From positions 868,001 through 932,000 of the forward strand of contig MU385714.1 in assembly GCA_022497155.1 (NCBI GenBank): 64,000 nt of DNA. The letters run 5' to 3'. The stretch comes from Whalleya microplaca (Eukaryota > Ascomycota > Sordariomycetes > Xylariales > Xylariaceae). The position numbers and the translations under genes are program-made. Below are positions 11,207 through 24,139 of the stretch, in pieces (position 1 is the first letter of the stretch; every line of letters begins with the position of its first letter). The notes below the pieces were generated by a model. That model searched no databases. It was given only the letters and a program-made list of their open reading frames with translations, and had not been told where the DNA came from.

Positions 11207-11883
11207 GATGGATGGCTACGTAGCAAAAGCCCAGCAAAAAAAATATTTAATTAGCTTATAAAGGTTGCGGATCTAACATAATCTTTCATTTGGGCAGTGA
11301 AAATTGAAATACAATATTGTAATTGGTTTGATGGCACGCATTATTGCGGTTGCTCTCGGCAGTCCATTCACCCCTGGCGCCGGGGCCCAAGCTCGGCGTG
11401 TTAGTCACTTCGGTCACTGTGACAGCTGCCCCTCTGCCCCTTGTCGCCCACCTGTCAAGCTGTACGTACGCATATTGTATGTATGTACTGCCAGTAGACC
11501 GTACTAGTACTGCTAGTACTGAACTGTACTCCGTAGACCGTACCTAGGTAGCAATCTGTACATCTGTACCTTGACAGCTCGACATTATTAATGCTGGCCC
11601 GTGCACCTACCTCTAAACCCAATCGGCAACTCCAATATCAACAAATCCCAATTGCGCCTGCTATTAGGCCAGACCAGGGGCAACCAGAAAATCCCCCCAC
11701 TAGCCAAAACGACCCTTCCGAGCATCAACACAGAAGAAGAACTTCTTCAACTCGACTTCATCTGCACACCCACCCCCAATCTCTCAACCTGCAAAACTAG
11801 GCTGCCTCCGACCTGCCTACTACCGGTTCCTTTTGTTCTCTCTCTCTCATTCGTACGTCTTTGCATCGTTTTTGTCTTGAAAG
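11207..11883. promoter_or_regulatory. Divergent promoter region between the Pga1-like gene and alpha-tubulin
   Basis: It contains an 11 bp direct repeat GTAGACCGTAC at 11494-11504 and 11533-11543 flanking an ACTAGTACTGCTAGTACT segment, a TACCTAGGTA palindrome at 11541-11550, and a CT-rich stretch (about 11835-11860) just before the tubulin ATG. No TATA box stands out. Confidence 0.5.
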
Positions 11884-13752
11884 ATGCGTGAGATCATCAG
11901 CATCAACGGTATGTGCTCTCTTCCCTGCTCTCCCCGAACTACGCGTTTTTCCTTCACCGCATCATCCATGTTCTTCGCCACGAGCACGGCTGGCCCTTAT
12001 CGAGGTCTCGAGACATTCCCATACTGACTTTTTTTGCTTGCTACAGTCGGTCAGGCCGGTTGCCAGATCGCCAACTCGTGCTGGGAGGTAAGTTTCTATC
12101 TATCAGATCCGGGTATCGACGTCTCATGCGCATCGAGCATCGAGCATCGATCCGATACTCGGCGACCCCCCCCCCCCTACCAATACAATCGTAGGGATTG
12201 GAGCTAAATATCTTTTCTTCTTTCTATAGCTCTACTGCCTCGAGCACGGCATCCAGGTACGTCTTGTGACACCCTTTACCAAACAAAACCCATTCACTAA
12301 CGCGTTTGCGTGCGTATAGCCTGATGGATACCTGACTGAAGAGCGTAAACAAGCCGACCCCGATCAAGGCTTCAGTACCTTCTTTTCCGAGACTGGTATG
12401 CATGAAATGAGATCTAGATCTAGTTAGTAGGTAATGCTGATGGTTTGCAATTCACAGGCCAGGGCAAATATGTTCCTCGCACTATTTACTGCGATCTCGA
12501 GCCCAATGTCGTCGATGAGGTCCGCACCGGCACGTACCGCAGCCTTTTCCACCCAGAGCAGATGATCACTGGCAAGGAGGATGCTTCCAACAACTATGCC
12601 CGTGGCCACTACACTGTCGGTAAGGAGCTGATTGACCAGGTCTTGGACAAGGTCCGCCGCGTTGCCGATAGCTGTGCCGGTCTCCAAGGTTTCTTGGTGT
12701 TCCACTCCTTCGGCGGTGGTACTGGTTCTGGCTTCGGTGCCTTGTTGATGGAGCGTCTGTCTGTCGACTACGGCAAGAAGAGCAAGCTGGAATTCTGCGT
12801 CTACCCTGCTCCCCAAACTGCCACATCCGTCGTTGAGCCGTACAACTCTATCCTTACTACACACACCACCCTCGAGCACTCCGACTGCTCGTTTATGGTC
12901 GACAACGAGGCTATCTATGACATCTGTCGCCGAAACCTCGGCCTGGAGCGCCCCAACTACGAGAACCTGAACCGCTTGATTGCTCAAGGTAGGGAAAAGA
13001 TCGGAGTGACGTAGTAAGAATTGTTAGCTAATCATGTTCCAGTTGTATCTTCTATTACCGCTTCTCTTAGATTCGACGGCTCCCTCAACGTTGATCTGAA
13101 CGAGTTCCAGACCAACTTGGTCCCGTACCCTCGCATTCACTTCCCCTTAGTCGCTTACTCGCCAGTCATCTCCGCCGCCAAGGCTGCCCACGAGGCCAAC
13201 TCCGTACAGGAGATGACCATGTCCTGCTTTGAGCCCTACAACCAGATGGTCAAGTGCGACCCCCGTCATGGCAAGTACATGGCCACCTGTCTGCTATACC
13301 GTGGCGATGTCGTCCCCAAGGATGCGCACGCCGCTGTCGCAACGCTTAAGACCAAGCGGACTATCCAGTTTGTCGACTGGTGCCCCACTGGTTTCAAGCT
13401 CGGTATCTGCTTCCAGGCTCCTCAGTTCGTCCCTAACGGTGACCTCGCTAAGGTCGACCGCGCGGTGTATGTGGTTTTCTTTTACCTTTCTAATCATAGA
13501 ACTTTAAAGCTGACAAGTCACAGTTGCATGCTTTCCAACACCACTGCCATCGCCGAGGCCTGGTCCGCGCTGTCCAGCAAATTCGATCTCATGTACTCCA
13601 AGCGTGCCTTCGTCCACTGGTACGTCGGTGAGGGTATGGAGGAAGGTGAATTCTCCGAGGCTCGTGAGGATCTGGCTGCGCTGGAGCGTGACTACGAGGA
13701 GGTGGCTACGGATTCCCTGGAGGCTGAGGGAGATATTGAGGCCGAGTACTAG
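11884..13752 (+). CDS. tubA: Alpha-tubulin
   Basis: Seven exons: 11884-11908, 12047-12087, 12230-12256, 12320-12395, 12458-12988, 13043-13466 and 13524-13752, giving 450 residues. It pairs with beta-tubulin to form microtubules. The N-terminal [19 protein letters not shown] segment and the GTP-binding loop GGGTGSGFG mark the tubulin family. The catalytic alpha-type loop ending in [19 protein letters not shown], and [10 protein letters not shown], identify alpha rather than beta. The C-terminus is acidic and ends in EAEY, so the detyrosinatable Tyr is present. Five of the six introns fall in the first third, with exons as short as 25 and 27 bp, typical of fungal tubulin genes. All splice phases close without a stop. 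Fungi often have two alpha-tubulins; which paralogue this is cannot be decided here. Confidence 0.97.
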
Positions 13753-15336
13753 ACGCGAGGCGAGCTATATGCCAAACGTCGTCTCAGGTAAAGGCTTGTT
13801 GATCCAGTGTCTCCAATTATCCCATTCAATGTTGGCCTACTGCAATGACACCTTGTCTCCCCCCAGGAGGTAAAAAAAGATTGGCGGTTGTGCTCCGATA
13901 GAGAGGAGTCTGATTTCCTTTGTGGGTCTAGTCGAGGACGAGTAGGGGCTTTCTAATTCGACAGTCGCACGGAGCCTGGTAGGAAGGTTAGTATACACTT
14001 TGTAAATCCGTCCTATGAGTTTTAATAGTACGAATTCGCCACAAGCGAGGTGTTTGGCCCGAGGTCTGACAAGAGACGTTTGTGAACGATTGTGATTCAC
14101 GTATATTTCTGTTTCTAGCTGCGCAGTAGATTTATTATTTGGCTGGAGGAGGACGACGTGTCGGTTGATCATTATTATCATCATGCAGTGTGGCAGGCCG
14201 CAGAGCAACCTGAACCCAGAGCAAGCCAGAAGCAAGCCAGAAGCAACAGGCCAATGACAGGTTATTTAACTCTGTTAAACCCAATTTACTTCTTGAAAAC
14301 CGTGAGGCATCCCGCGATTGGACCAGTGGTTCCTAGTGCCTCCCAGTGCTTCAACAGTTTGTGGCTTCGACTTGCAGGTCGCTGCATGCAGCATGTCCTC
14401 TAAACATAGTCCCCGAACTTGGACCGCATCACGCGTGACAGCAAAATGTCTCTGAGCTTGGTTCAGCACGATTCTTGGCATCACAGAATTGATGTGGGCC
14501 AAGATGGGGGTTGAGAGGTTGACTGGCTGCGTACTGAATAACTAATGCCAGGAATACATATGTACTTTACGCATTACGTAGAATGAGTCACTTCCAGCCC
14601 TTGGGAATCGATTGTGGATAGCGAAGGGAGTGAAATGGTTTTTACTACATGTATTACTGCGTGATCGTACGGGGATTTGCAGGTATTGGCAGGTATTCGC
14701 AGGCAGTGTGCAGGTATTTGTCGGCGACGATGCCGTAATTTAATCTAGCAGTTCTAGGCGAGTACTTTACTGGGCAGATTGGGGGTACATAGATTGGGGG
14801 ATAGATTGGTGGTACATACGTACTGGGACCCGCTACCTATTATTTAGTATTGGAGCCTTAGTACGGAGTATGATGTAGTATGTAATGTATGTACAGATTA
14901 CCTACCCGGGAGCCCGGAGCTTAAGGTATTATGTAGACGGGAGCAGCAGAGGCAGCATTCAACAACTGTGTGAAAGTGGCCCCCCTTCCTGCCCCCCCTG
15001 CCCCCCTAACCTGGAACCCAAGCTAACGTAAACGCCAGCCTCCTGCGAAAAGCGCAAGTTGCAGGTTGCAAGTTGCAAGTCGAAAGTTGGAGACAACAAC
15101 ATTCTTCCCATCCATCTACCTAAGCTAGCATCTACAGACAAGGCTAGACACACCCTTTTTTTGTATCTTGTCGCCCGAGCTCTCTCCCACGTAAGCTTGT
15201 CTCACATTAGCCGGCGATTCCATCGTTGTCCCCCCCAATCCACCCGTCGACATTTTAATTTGTTTGTTTGCATACTCGAGGCCGCCGAGCTCTCTATCTC
15301 AAAGTGGAAGCCTAGCGAGCTCGGCTGCGCGCAATA
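13753..15336. other. Intergenic: alpha-tubulin 3' flank and EDE1 promoter
   Basis: The region has no supported gene. It holds short repeats: GCAGGTATT-like units at 14681-14720, AGATTGGGGGTACATAG-type units at 14776-14818, and GTTGCAAGT units at 15057-15080. A CT- and C-rich stretch precedes the EDE1 start. Confidence 0.5.
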
Positions 15337-18300
15337 ATGGCTGCGGAATCGAGCGTGGACGCCGGTGAGCTACTTTTTATTTTATCTCCGTCTGACGTCT
15401 TTCTACTACTCGTGCAGCCTTGGATACGCATTGGCTTTGGTCGTGATGTGTGATGGTTGTGACTAACGATATCTTGGCAGCGGCGTCAAACCTTAACCTC
15501 ACGCCCGAGGAGAAACGGGCATACGGGCAGCTGTTTCGACAGGCCGATACCGATAATGTTGGTGTCGTCACGGGCGATGTAGCTGTCAAGTTCTTTGAGA
15601 AGACCAGACTGGACTCGCGTATCCTCGGAGAGGTAGGTCTACTTACTACTCCATCTTGATTGCTATAGCTGGTCTGGCCATCTTATACTAATCGTTCTTT
15701 TAATATACGATAGATCTGGCAAGTGGCAGACACGGAGAACCGCGGCTTTCTAACCCCTGCTGGCTTTGGACTCGTCCTCCGACTTATAGGTCACGCCCAG
15801 GCAGGACGCGAACCGACGCACGAACTCGCCCTGCAACCGGGTCCGTTGCCGCGATTTGACGGCATCAATCTAGGAGCCATTGCGCCACCAACATCTCCTA
15901 CGCCGCTACAGGCACAAGGATCCGGCAGTGTTCCCATAAGGATACCCCCGCTGACACCCGAAAAGGTTTCCCAATATGCCGGCCTCTTCGAACGGCAGAA
16001 CCTTCAAAATGGTGCTCTGCTCCCAGGCGACCAGGCCAAGAACATCTTCGAGAAGTCGGGACTGCCGAACGAGGTGCTGGGGCGCATTTGGCAGCTTGCT
16101 GATACCGAGCAGCGAGGCGCGCTCGTCATGACCGAGTTCGTGATTGCGATGCATCTGCTGACCTCGATGAAGTCGGGAGCTTTACGAGGCCTCCCTACTC
16201 TTCTACCTGCGGCACTCTATGAAGCTGCTACGAGGCGTGGCTCGGCCTCACGACAGTCTCCTACGACTACCGTACCGCCCATACCTGCTATACCACGACA
16301 GCTGAGCGGACCGGCCCAAGTGCGAACAAGCAGCCCCTTAGGACGACCACCGCTGGGTCCCCAAAGTACCGGGATTGCTCCACAGGCTACGGGAATTGCT
16401 CCGCAGACGACAGGTAGCGATTGGCTGGTCACGCCCGCCGACAAGGTGAGGTTCGACCAGTTCTTCGCCGACCTCGACAAGTTGAATAAAGGATTTATCA
16501 CTGGTGAAGAGGCCGTCCCGTTCTTGAGCCAGTCCAGCCTGTCCGAGGATGCCTTGGCCCAAATCTGGGATCTGGCAGATATTAACTCGGAGGGTCGATT
16601 GACTAAGGACACGTTTGCCGTTGCTATGTATCTGATTCGCCAACAGCGGAGCAGGCGAGATCTCCCTCTGCCCACCAGCATACCGCCGAATCTTGTTCCT
16701 CCGTCTCTGCGAACTCAACCTCGACCGCCCGTAGGGGCTTCGCCGTTCGATGTCCCAGTTTCAGCTCCCGCCCCGTCTCAACTACCACCACCACCACAGC
16801 CGCAACCACAACCACAACCCAAGTCCGCTCTTGACGATCTCTTTGGCCTCGATGCCCCACCTAGTCCTGCACCACCTCATGCCCCATTATCACCTGCAGG
16901 CTCGGCAACAGCAAGAGATCCTTTTGCGGGTAGTGGTCCACCCGGGTCGCCAGCACGAGCTTCGCCAACCGCCAACACGTTCAAGCCCTTCATCCCGTCC
17001 TCGTCATTTGGTAAGACTCTGACGGCACATGATACTGGAGGCTCTGCCAGCTCGGCTCAGTTCCAAAGGAGCCCCCCGCCCTCGTCTGCTGGCCATATGG
17101 AAGACCTTCTTGGTGACAACGACCCAGAAATCAGCAAGAAATTGACCAATGAGACGGCCGAGTTGGCCAATCTATCTAACCAGGTTGGGTCCTTATCGAA
17201 GCAGATGCAGCAAGTTCAGGGGCAGCGTAGCTCTACGCAGAACGAGATCAACCAGGCGAGCGAGCAGAAGAAGAATTTCGAGCAACGACTATCTCAGCTA
17301 CGCACATCGTACGAGAAGGAAGCCAAGGACGTTCGGACCTTGGAGGAACAGCTTAGGAACATACGCGAAGAGACCAGGAAGCTTACTAATGAAATGGTTA
17401 CAATTGACGGCACTTACAAGGACCTGCAGAACCAGCATCGCCAGATCTTGCAGGCTCTCCAAGCGGATCAGCAGGAGAACGCCTCTCTCAAGCAACGCAT
17501 CAGCTCCGTCAATACCGAGATCGCCCAGTTGAAGCCGCAGATCGAAAAGCTTAAGTCCGAAGCACGACAACAAAAGGGGCTGGTTGCCATTAATAAAAAG
17601 CAACTGTCCACCACCGAAGGCGAACGGGACAAGCACAAGACCGAAGTTGAGGAATTCACCAAGAGCAACGAAGAGATGTCTCGTCAGATCAACGCTAGCT
17701 CTCCGACCGCTGCTCCTGCTCAGGTCGTAAGCCCGGCACCGTCGACGACTAGCGCGAACAACCCGTTCTTTAGGCGGACGGGAAGCACGGACATGATGGG
17801 CGCCTTCTCTTCGCCTCCTGTCAAATCTTACGGCGACAGGTCGTTCAATGACATTTTCGGTGAGTTTGGGGCCGACAACGCTCCCAGCACATCACCGCCA
17901 CCCACCTCGTTCAATAAGCAGCCCGGCGCTGATGCTTCAACGGCTAGCGTTGGCTCCTTTGGGACCGCCAGTGGCTCCACGCCCACTGCGAGTCGCCAGG
18001 TAACTCTGACTGCTGAACCGTCCGAGTCGCGACCGACCACCTCGAGCTTCCCGCCTTTCGGAGAGGCTTCCGAGTCGCGAGCGTCGTCACGTCAAGTCTC
18101 GCCTCCTGTCAGCAGAGCCGGCGAGAGTACTGCCACAGCCTCCACTTCCACCCCTGCCCCGATTGAGCCAGCGTCCACTGGCCAAAGCATAACATCAGTT
18201 TCTGATTCCAACCAGAAATGGTCTTCTAACCAAGGCGAGGAAAAATCGTCTGCCCCTACCAATGGATCCATCCCTGGTGCATTCCCTGAGGAGATCCAAT

Positions 18301-19553
18301 CCACCGCTGCCCCAACCCCGTCGTTCGCTGGTAACAGGGATAGTGACCTGTTTGCCAATATGAAAGACGCCGGCAATGCGAAGGTAGACTTCGAGTCTGC
18401 CTTTGCTAGCATGGGCGGCTCTTCAAACAAAGCCCAGGATAAGTCTACCAAGGACACTTCTAATGCATTCACCGGCTTCAGCACAGAATTTCCCCCAATC
18501 TCTGAACTAGAGCGGGATGATGATTCAGACTCCGCTAGCGAAGGAAACCGATTTGACGACGACTTCGCGCCGGCGTCACCCCCTACCACAAAGACTGAGA
18601 ATAAAGAGGCTGCTCAAGCACCCTCTTCTCCTCAGACCGCAAAGACCACTGCTGCTGTGCCAGACTATTCAGCTGAGGGCACTAATGCAACATCACATGT
18701 ATCCCAACCTTCTAAGTATGACCTTATGGTTTTCCCTGCAATCCTGTAACCTTCCTGCTTCAACGCTAACATAAGCACAAGTGATTTGTCTGCATTCCCC
18801 GAACCCCCTAAAGCATCGCCGTCTTTCTCGTCCCAGTCGAAGTCGGATGATCCGTTCGTGCCGACGCCCAGCACTGTGACTAATGTCGCACCCAAGGGTG
18901 CCTTCGATGACCTAGATGATGATTTCGAGGGCCTCGAAGATGCCCGGGAGGGTTCGGCAGATGATGAATTTGCCAATATATCGAGATCGAACATCGATGA
19001 CTTCAACGCTGTCTTTGACAGCAGCCCGCCGCCGAGCCAGCCTAAGAGCGAGTCGACCAATGTCTCTAATACATTCGGGGTTGACAGCAGCTATGACTTC
19101 GCTGCCGTCTCTACGACCTCGGGGACTACGGCTGGTGCTACTGGCAATACCTCTTCGAGCAACGCGAACCAAGCCCCCGGTTCCAGCCATGCCCCGACGG
19201 CGGCAGACAACCATGACTGGGAGGCTCTCTTCTCCAGCTTGGATTCTCCAAATGACGCCACTGCTAGGAACAGCGAAGAGAACAGAAGCCCGGTCCAAAG
19301 CCAAAGCTCTAACAGACCGAGTAATCTAGGCAGGGCGCTGACCGAAGAAGGGAAGCATGACGACCCAATCGTCAAAAACCTGACAGGTATGGGATACTCG
19401 AGAGCAGATGCGATCAATGCTTTGGAGAAGTATGATTACAACCTCGAGAGGGTAAGATGACTTGACTAGTTGTTGATTTTTATTTATTTATTTTGTAGTT
19501 TGGGCCCTGATGAAATCTTCTAGGCGGCGAATTTTCTAGCTAGTCAGTCCTAA
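15337..19553 (+). CDS. EDE1: EDE1/Eps15-like endocytic scaffold with three EH domains and a UBA domain
   Basis: Exons are 15337-15364, 15481-15632, 15714-18715, 18782-19451 and 19524-19553 (1293 residues). Three EH domains lie at about residues 13-90 (IWQVADTENRG), 138-230 (IWQLADTEQRG) and 300-375 (IWDLADINSEG); EH domains bind NPF peptides. A long Gln/Glu-rich coiled coil spans about 530-715. Single NPF and DPF motifs follow in a Ser/Thr/Pro-rich region. The last 40 residues form a UBA domain (GMGYSRADAINALEKYDYN, then AANFLASQS from the 30 bp last exon). Ede1 arrives early at clathrin-coated endocytic sites and condenses other early factors through its coiled coil and low-complexity regions. 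All expected parts are present and nothing is truncated. Confidence 0.95.
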
Positions 19554-20124
19554 AACAAAACACAAACACAAACAAGTCACGGTCGGAAAGAGAGAAATTG
19601 AGAGAGAGTTACGGAAGAGAGCAGCAGCAGCGTTGACAGGATTTATTATTCGATACGAGATACCTCAGTACTTTGCATAAGCGCCGGAGATGATGTGAAA
19701 GCTTTGGGAAGTTTGTCAAAATGGAATTGATTAAGCTGGAGGCGCAAGGACTGACTACTACCAGGGGGAGGAGAAGAGAGAGAGAGATTCATTCAGATTC
19801 AGCTGAGATTGAGGGGGGTTCGTGGTGGTGGTTGTCCGAACTGGCCGATGATGACTTAATGTATAGTTTTGTATGTAATTTGTGGTGTGAATACTTTCTC
19901 CCTTGCAAAAGTCTACTGAACTGCCCGGGTATCTTCTTATCTTCTCCTGAAATCTACTGAAACGCCTGACCTAGAAAGAGAGTTGCACATTTGTTTAGCG
20001 CTTATCGCCTATTCCGCCCCTCGAACGCCTCATTATTCATTACCCAAGCGGTGCCCAATCCCAATTGAGTCATAATCCCCTCTATCATTCCATCAATGGA
20101 AACCAATGGCAACCTTAGCCAATC
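19554..20124. other. Intergenic between convergent genes
   Basis: Purine-rich GAGAGA runs occur at 19588-19605 and 19768-19788. A frame at 19721-19960 lacks any family motif. The rest appears to be 3' flank. Confidence 0.5.
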
Positions 20125-20845
20125 TTAATGATGTCCATTAGGAGGACTAGACGTCTCGGGAGGCGGGACCTTGTAGTAGTGGTCCTGCGCCGGCACGCTC
20201 GCGACCGGAGGCGGCGCAAGGCCCGGCACCGGCGTCGTCGTCATCGGGCCGGAGTACCCCATCGGCTCGTACTTATCACCACTCCCACTCCCACCACCAC
20301 TACCGCTAGCGCCGACGGGCCCCTCCGCCGTCCCGCGCGAAAATGCGTTGTCGCCCGCGTGGCCTTCTTCGAGTTTGTCGTACATGGTCCCCTTCCTATT
20401 CCTACGGTTGTGCAGCGCGCCCCCGCTCTTCCGGACCGTCCAGATGACGGCCTGGATCAGCGTCGCGTACTTCAGGGCCTTCCAGGCCGAGTGGGCTAGG
20501 CGGAATGAGCCGGTGCGTTTGCGTTCTGGGTGGGGTGGGTTAGCCGTTTGCTTCCAAGTTTGTTCGTCTTGTTTTATGGTGTGTATGGGGAAGACCGCGG
20601 GGGGGAGGGGAAGGGAGAAATGGGGGGAAGTATATACCTTGCCGTGCGAAGTGATACCAGAGACATAGGTATATGACCACCCACAGCACGCTGAAGATGA
20701 TCACGAGCTTGGCCCAGAGCGGCAGGTTGCCGCCGCCGCCGCCGCCGCCGCCGCCGCGATAGCCGCCGATGCCCTTGGATCCCTTGCCGGAGCCGCCGCC
20801 TTTGCCTTTGGGGATGCGGGCGTAGATTGTGTGGAGGCTGTCCAT
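20125..20845 (-). CDS. Small single-pass membrane protein with poly-Gly linker
   Basis: Exons are 20845-20638 and 20525-20125 (202 residues), with a 112 bp GT-AG intron in phase 1. The ATG at 20845 (MDSLHTIYAR) is preferred; an upstream in-frame start at 20944 is possible but would add an unlikely leader. A Lys/Gly segment with nine consecutive Gly leads into one transmembrane helix at about residues 43-66 (LWAKLVIIFSVLWVVIYLCLW), followed by a basic stretch (RQERKRT) and a second amphipathic helix (LAHSAWKALKYATLIQAVIW). The C-terminal 70 residues are Gly/Ser/Pro-rich. The positive-inside rule favours a cytosolic C-terminus. No family is recognised, and proteins of this kind are usually listed as conserved hypothetical in fungi. 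Confidence 0.75.
20729..20757. repeat. GCC trinucleotide repeat inside the poly-Gly codons
   Basis: About nine GCC/CCG units in a row encode the glycine run of the membrane protein on the minus strand. It is a likely slippage site. Confidence 0.85.
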
Positions 20846-23800
20846 AAATGCTAGTAGCGGGTAGGATATGAGAAATAGAATTTGGTTGGGCGGTGTGCGT
20901 TCAGTTGGGTATAGATATATATCTTTTATAGTAAACACTGGCAAGGAACGTCAATTATAAATCGTGATAGGCTCTAATTAAGGTTGAATAGTAATCCAAT
21001 TAACTTTGAATTGACATGCGATGAGTTCTTGTGTCACTTGCAAAGGAGGGGGAGCGAAAATGTTATATCCCGACTCGCATTGAGCCTTGCGGACCCTCCC
21101 CAGCGCGATAGCAACGGCCGGGACCGTCTTCACATCCCGATGTCGATCTACGGGCCAGGTTGGGCGGTATAGAATGATTGCGATTCGCGACACAGCCAAT
21201 GAGGGAGAAACCCTGCCAGCCGCGGGTATGCTGACGCTGGCTGATGGGGAGGTGAGCTGTCAGGGCTGTGCCACACTGCCGCCGCGCGAGTTCTGGCATT
21301 GGGAGCTGAATCTGCTAATGTTGCCGTTTTCGATCCTGCGCCTCGAGCTTATCTTTCGAGCAAATTACAGTTCGCAGATGAAGTACTAGTTTTCTGACTA
21401 TACTATCGCACTGGAAACGCCTCGTTTCTTGGCGTGGTTAAGCCTCTACTTTGATAGCCCCTCCTTTATTTCAGAGCAAGCACGCACAGAGTTGGCTGCC
21501 TCATGGATTCTCCAGTATTTACAGCCATTGTTTATAAGCTATGAGCATGGCAATGACATCGCTAGATATGCAGTTCGTCTGATCTCCTCGCGACCAGATG
21601 CGTTTCGATGTGCCGGCGAAACATCTTCCATGATCCTTCTAGATCCTTCAGGTATCAAGAATATGCTCTATATTCATAATCACACCTACGACACAAACAT
21701 CGTCAAGTATATCAATGATGGCCAGGAACAACTAACACTCTTAATATGCATATAATTGGCTAGTACGAACTATACTATGGCCGATGACGAGCGTGGGGCG
21801 GTCGTTGTCAAACATTGGCTCTTTCAACGTGAACCACATATCATGCCACGGCATAGCTGCATAGGTAGTATTTACGATCTAGTACTCATTGCATTACATC
21901 TTGCGCGCAATTGCAAGAGCTTCGAAACAAAGCAAATCTTGAAAATTTTGGCCAATTCTGTGGCGCCTACATCGAAAAAGGAAGGGATCGCGAATGGCTG
22001 TCGTCAGCAAAGCACGAGTAGGCAATGCTTTACTTCTCGAACAAGCTAAAAGCTAATCGAAGTAATTCCATTATATTTGGCCTTGCTGCAATGTATATAG
22101 CCCTTCCAATAAAGGCTGAGGTTTCCTCGCCACGTCTCTATGCCGATGCAGTGGCTAGAACAGACCCCCTACGATGCTCCAGATGTGCAATTGCTCACTT
22201 GTATATGGTGTAAGTGGCTAAAGACCGTCTTGATGCTGCTACAAGGCTCAACTCTTATGAATTCAGACACATTAAGCTTATGCATTCATATAACTCAAGT
22301 GCCCTGGATCAACCTATTTGTATATCGTAGATTCCCTCTCGTTCCTATAAGCAACTTACCCTACGGGCAACCTCTTGATCGTATTAAAGCATAGGCTTCC
22401 AGAAGCTTGGGTGGCGACTCCCATGTTCTCCTTACGCTCCATGGTATAAACTGGGGCTGGATCTTAAGTTTTGGTGTAACGGTACCCTGCCGATGAATCT
22501 CTAGATACTCTGAATTCACTAGGTAGCACCCCAATTCGTACAAGGAAATCTCTCAGATCAAAGTTCGCAACGTGTCGAGTTCGTCGTGGAATAATTCAAG
22601 CTGGAAAACAGAACTGCAGTGCAGATAGACAACAGTCTCCCACGAGGTTAGACATGGCCAAGTCACGAGCCTAAAGTAACGTCGTGGCATTGTTGACTAA
22701 GCAGATGAGACATACAAGTTTGAACAAACCACTGATCTCAATTGAGCTTCGGCAGTACGCTTGAGCCTCAGCCTTTGGCGCCTCGTCGAGTCGTGCAGAA
22801 GGTGAATAGGATATTTTGCCTTCGGAGGTGGACGTTACTTGTTGCTGAGATCAAAGTCCCCAGAAATAGGCCTCGGCTCAGATACAGCAGTCGGCTCATT
22901 CAACTTAATTCCCAGTATATAGTTATAAGCTCAGACAATTGAAATGCTGGGATCTTTGGGTCTTTGTAGGGCAATTGCAGCCTAGCTACCATGCTGATAT
23001 CGAGGCTTATAACTTTGTTATAGTAGGTCTAAAATACTAAGCTTAGGGGGTTATCTTTATGTTGTGTCGAATTCTTCTCTCCCTTTTCTCTAGAGCTATC
23101 TAGAATATTCATGCTAATATGTCTATCGAGGGTAAGGCCTGCGGGCACGATGTTATCCAAAGGATAGCCTTGGGGAGAAGCCAGGGAATATACCCAAGTA
23201 CTTGATAAGACTAAGAGAAATAATACTCAGAAATTTATCTCTTATTCACAAGAGCAATATTATATGCGAGACCGACAATAGCAAGCAATGAAGCACCAAG
23301 TTATCGATGACCTTTTAATTAGCTTGTGGGAGGACACCTTGATGTTTGGTAGTTAACGTAACAGGTATTCCCAAATTCCAAAGCGTTCTCTTCTTAGAAA
23401 AGCTACGGCGCTGTCTGTAGTTTACCATCTTCGATCTGTATCCTTCCTCCTTGGCTTAGATGCGCTCCCTGCCTAGCATGTTAGAGACTTTACCAGTTGC
23501 TTGTAGGCTGAACTGAAAGATGCAATACTAATAGGGACCAAGCAGAATATTAAAGGCTGTAGAACAACCCTTATTCCAGTTCCTTCCTATCCTCGATTCT
23601 ACCGTGGATAGAGATATAAGAAATATGTTTTTTGATGAAAGTCCCGGAGCTCCTGTGGGGCCCAAGCTTGTCTGTCGGTTGCATTCACTTAAGGCGGTAC
23701 GTACATAACCAGAAGACTCAAGTAGGGTGAGGTGAATGTGAAGACCACAACAAAACGAGTTGTTGCCAACAACAACGGAATACGTACAGTACGTATTATG

Positions 23801-24139
23801 CTCTTGCCTTTGCCAAAAATCTGGCCCCTCGGGCAATCCTAGGCACTGCTCAGGCACTTCTGCCCACAACCCATCCAATTCTCTACAAAAAAAATTGTGC
23901 CAGAACCCCAAACATACAACCTCTTGTCTGTCACATCTGGCACGTCCGTCGCCGATTGACATCGTTTTTTGAAAATTCTGCGTCGTCTGTCGCGTCTGTC
24001 GTCGATTGGCATCATTCTTCCTCTCTTGCCTTTCTTGACTGTCGCATCTGTCGTCGATTGACATCATTATTTCTCTGTCGTCGACACCAAGCCATCTCGG
24101 ACTTCCACTTCTTTGCTGCTTGGTTATTGTACCAACACA
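20846..24139. other. Gene-poor region (about 3.3 kb) with traces of decayed coding sequence
   Basis: Frames at 21429-21755 and 21756-22049 have no recognised motif. Around 22150-22330 one frame reads like protein for about 37 codons, then hits stops, which could be decayed coding sequence. 22900-23500 is A/T-rich with no signal. The last 200 bp are the leader of the next gene and carry a three-copy repeat. Confidence 0.4.
23951..24068 (+). repeat. Three-copy direct repeat in the 5' leader of the acidic orphan gene
   Basis: GTCGATTGACATCATT-like units start at 23951, 24001 and 24053, spaced 50-52 bp and differing at a few bases. The spacers also share GTCGCGTCTGTC/GTCGCATCTGTC. The array ends 72 bp before the ATG. 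Confidence 0.75.
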
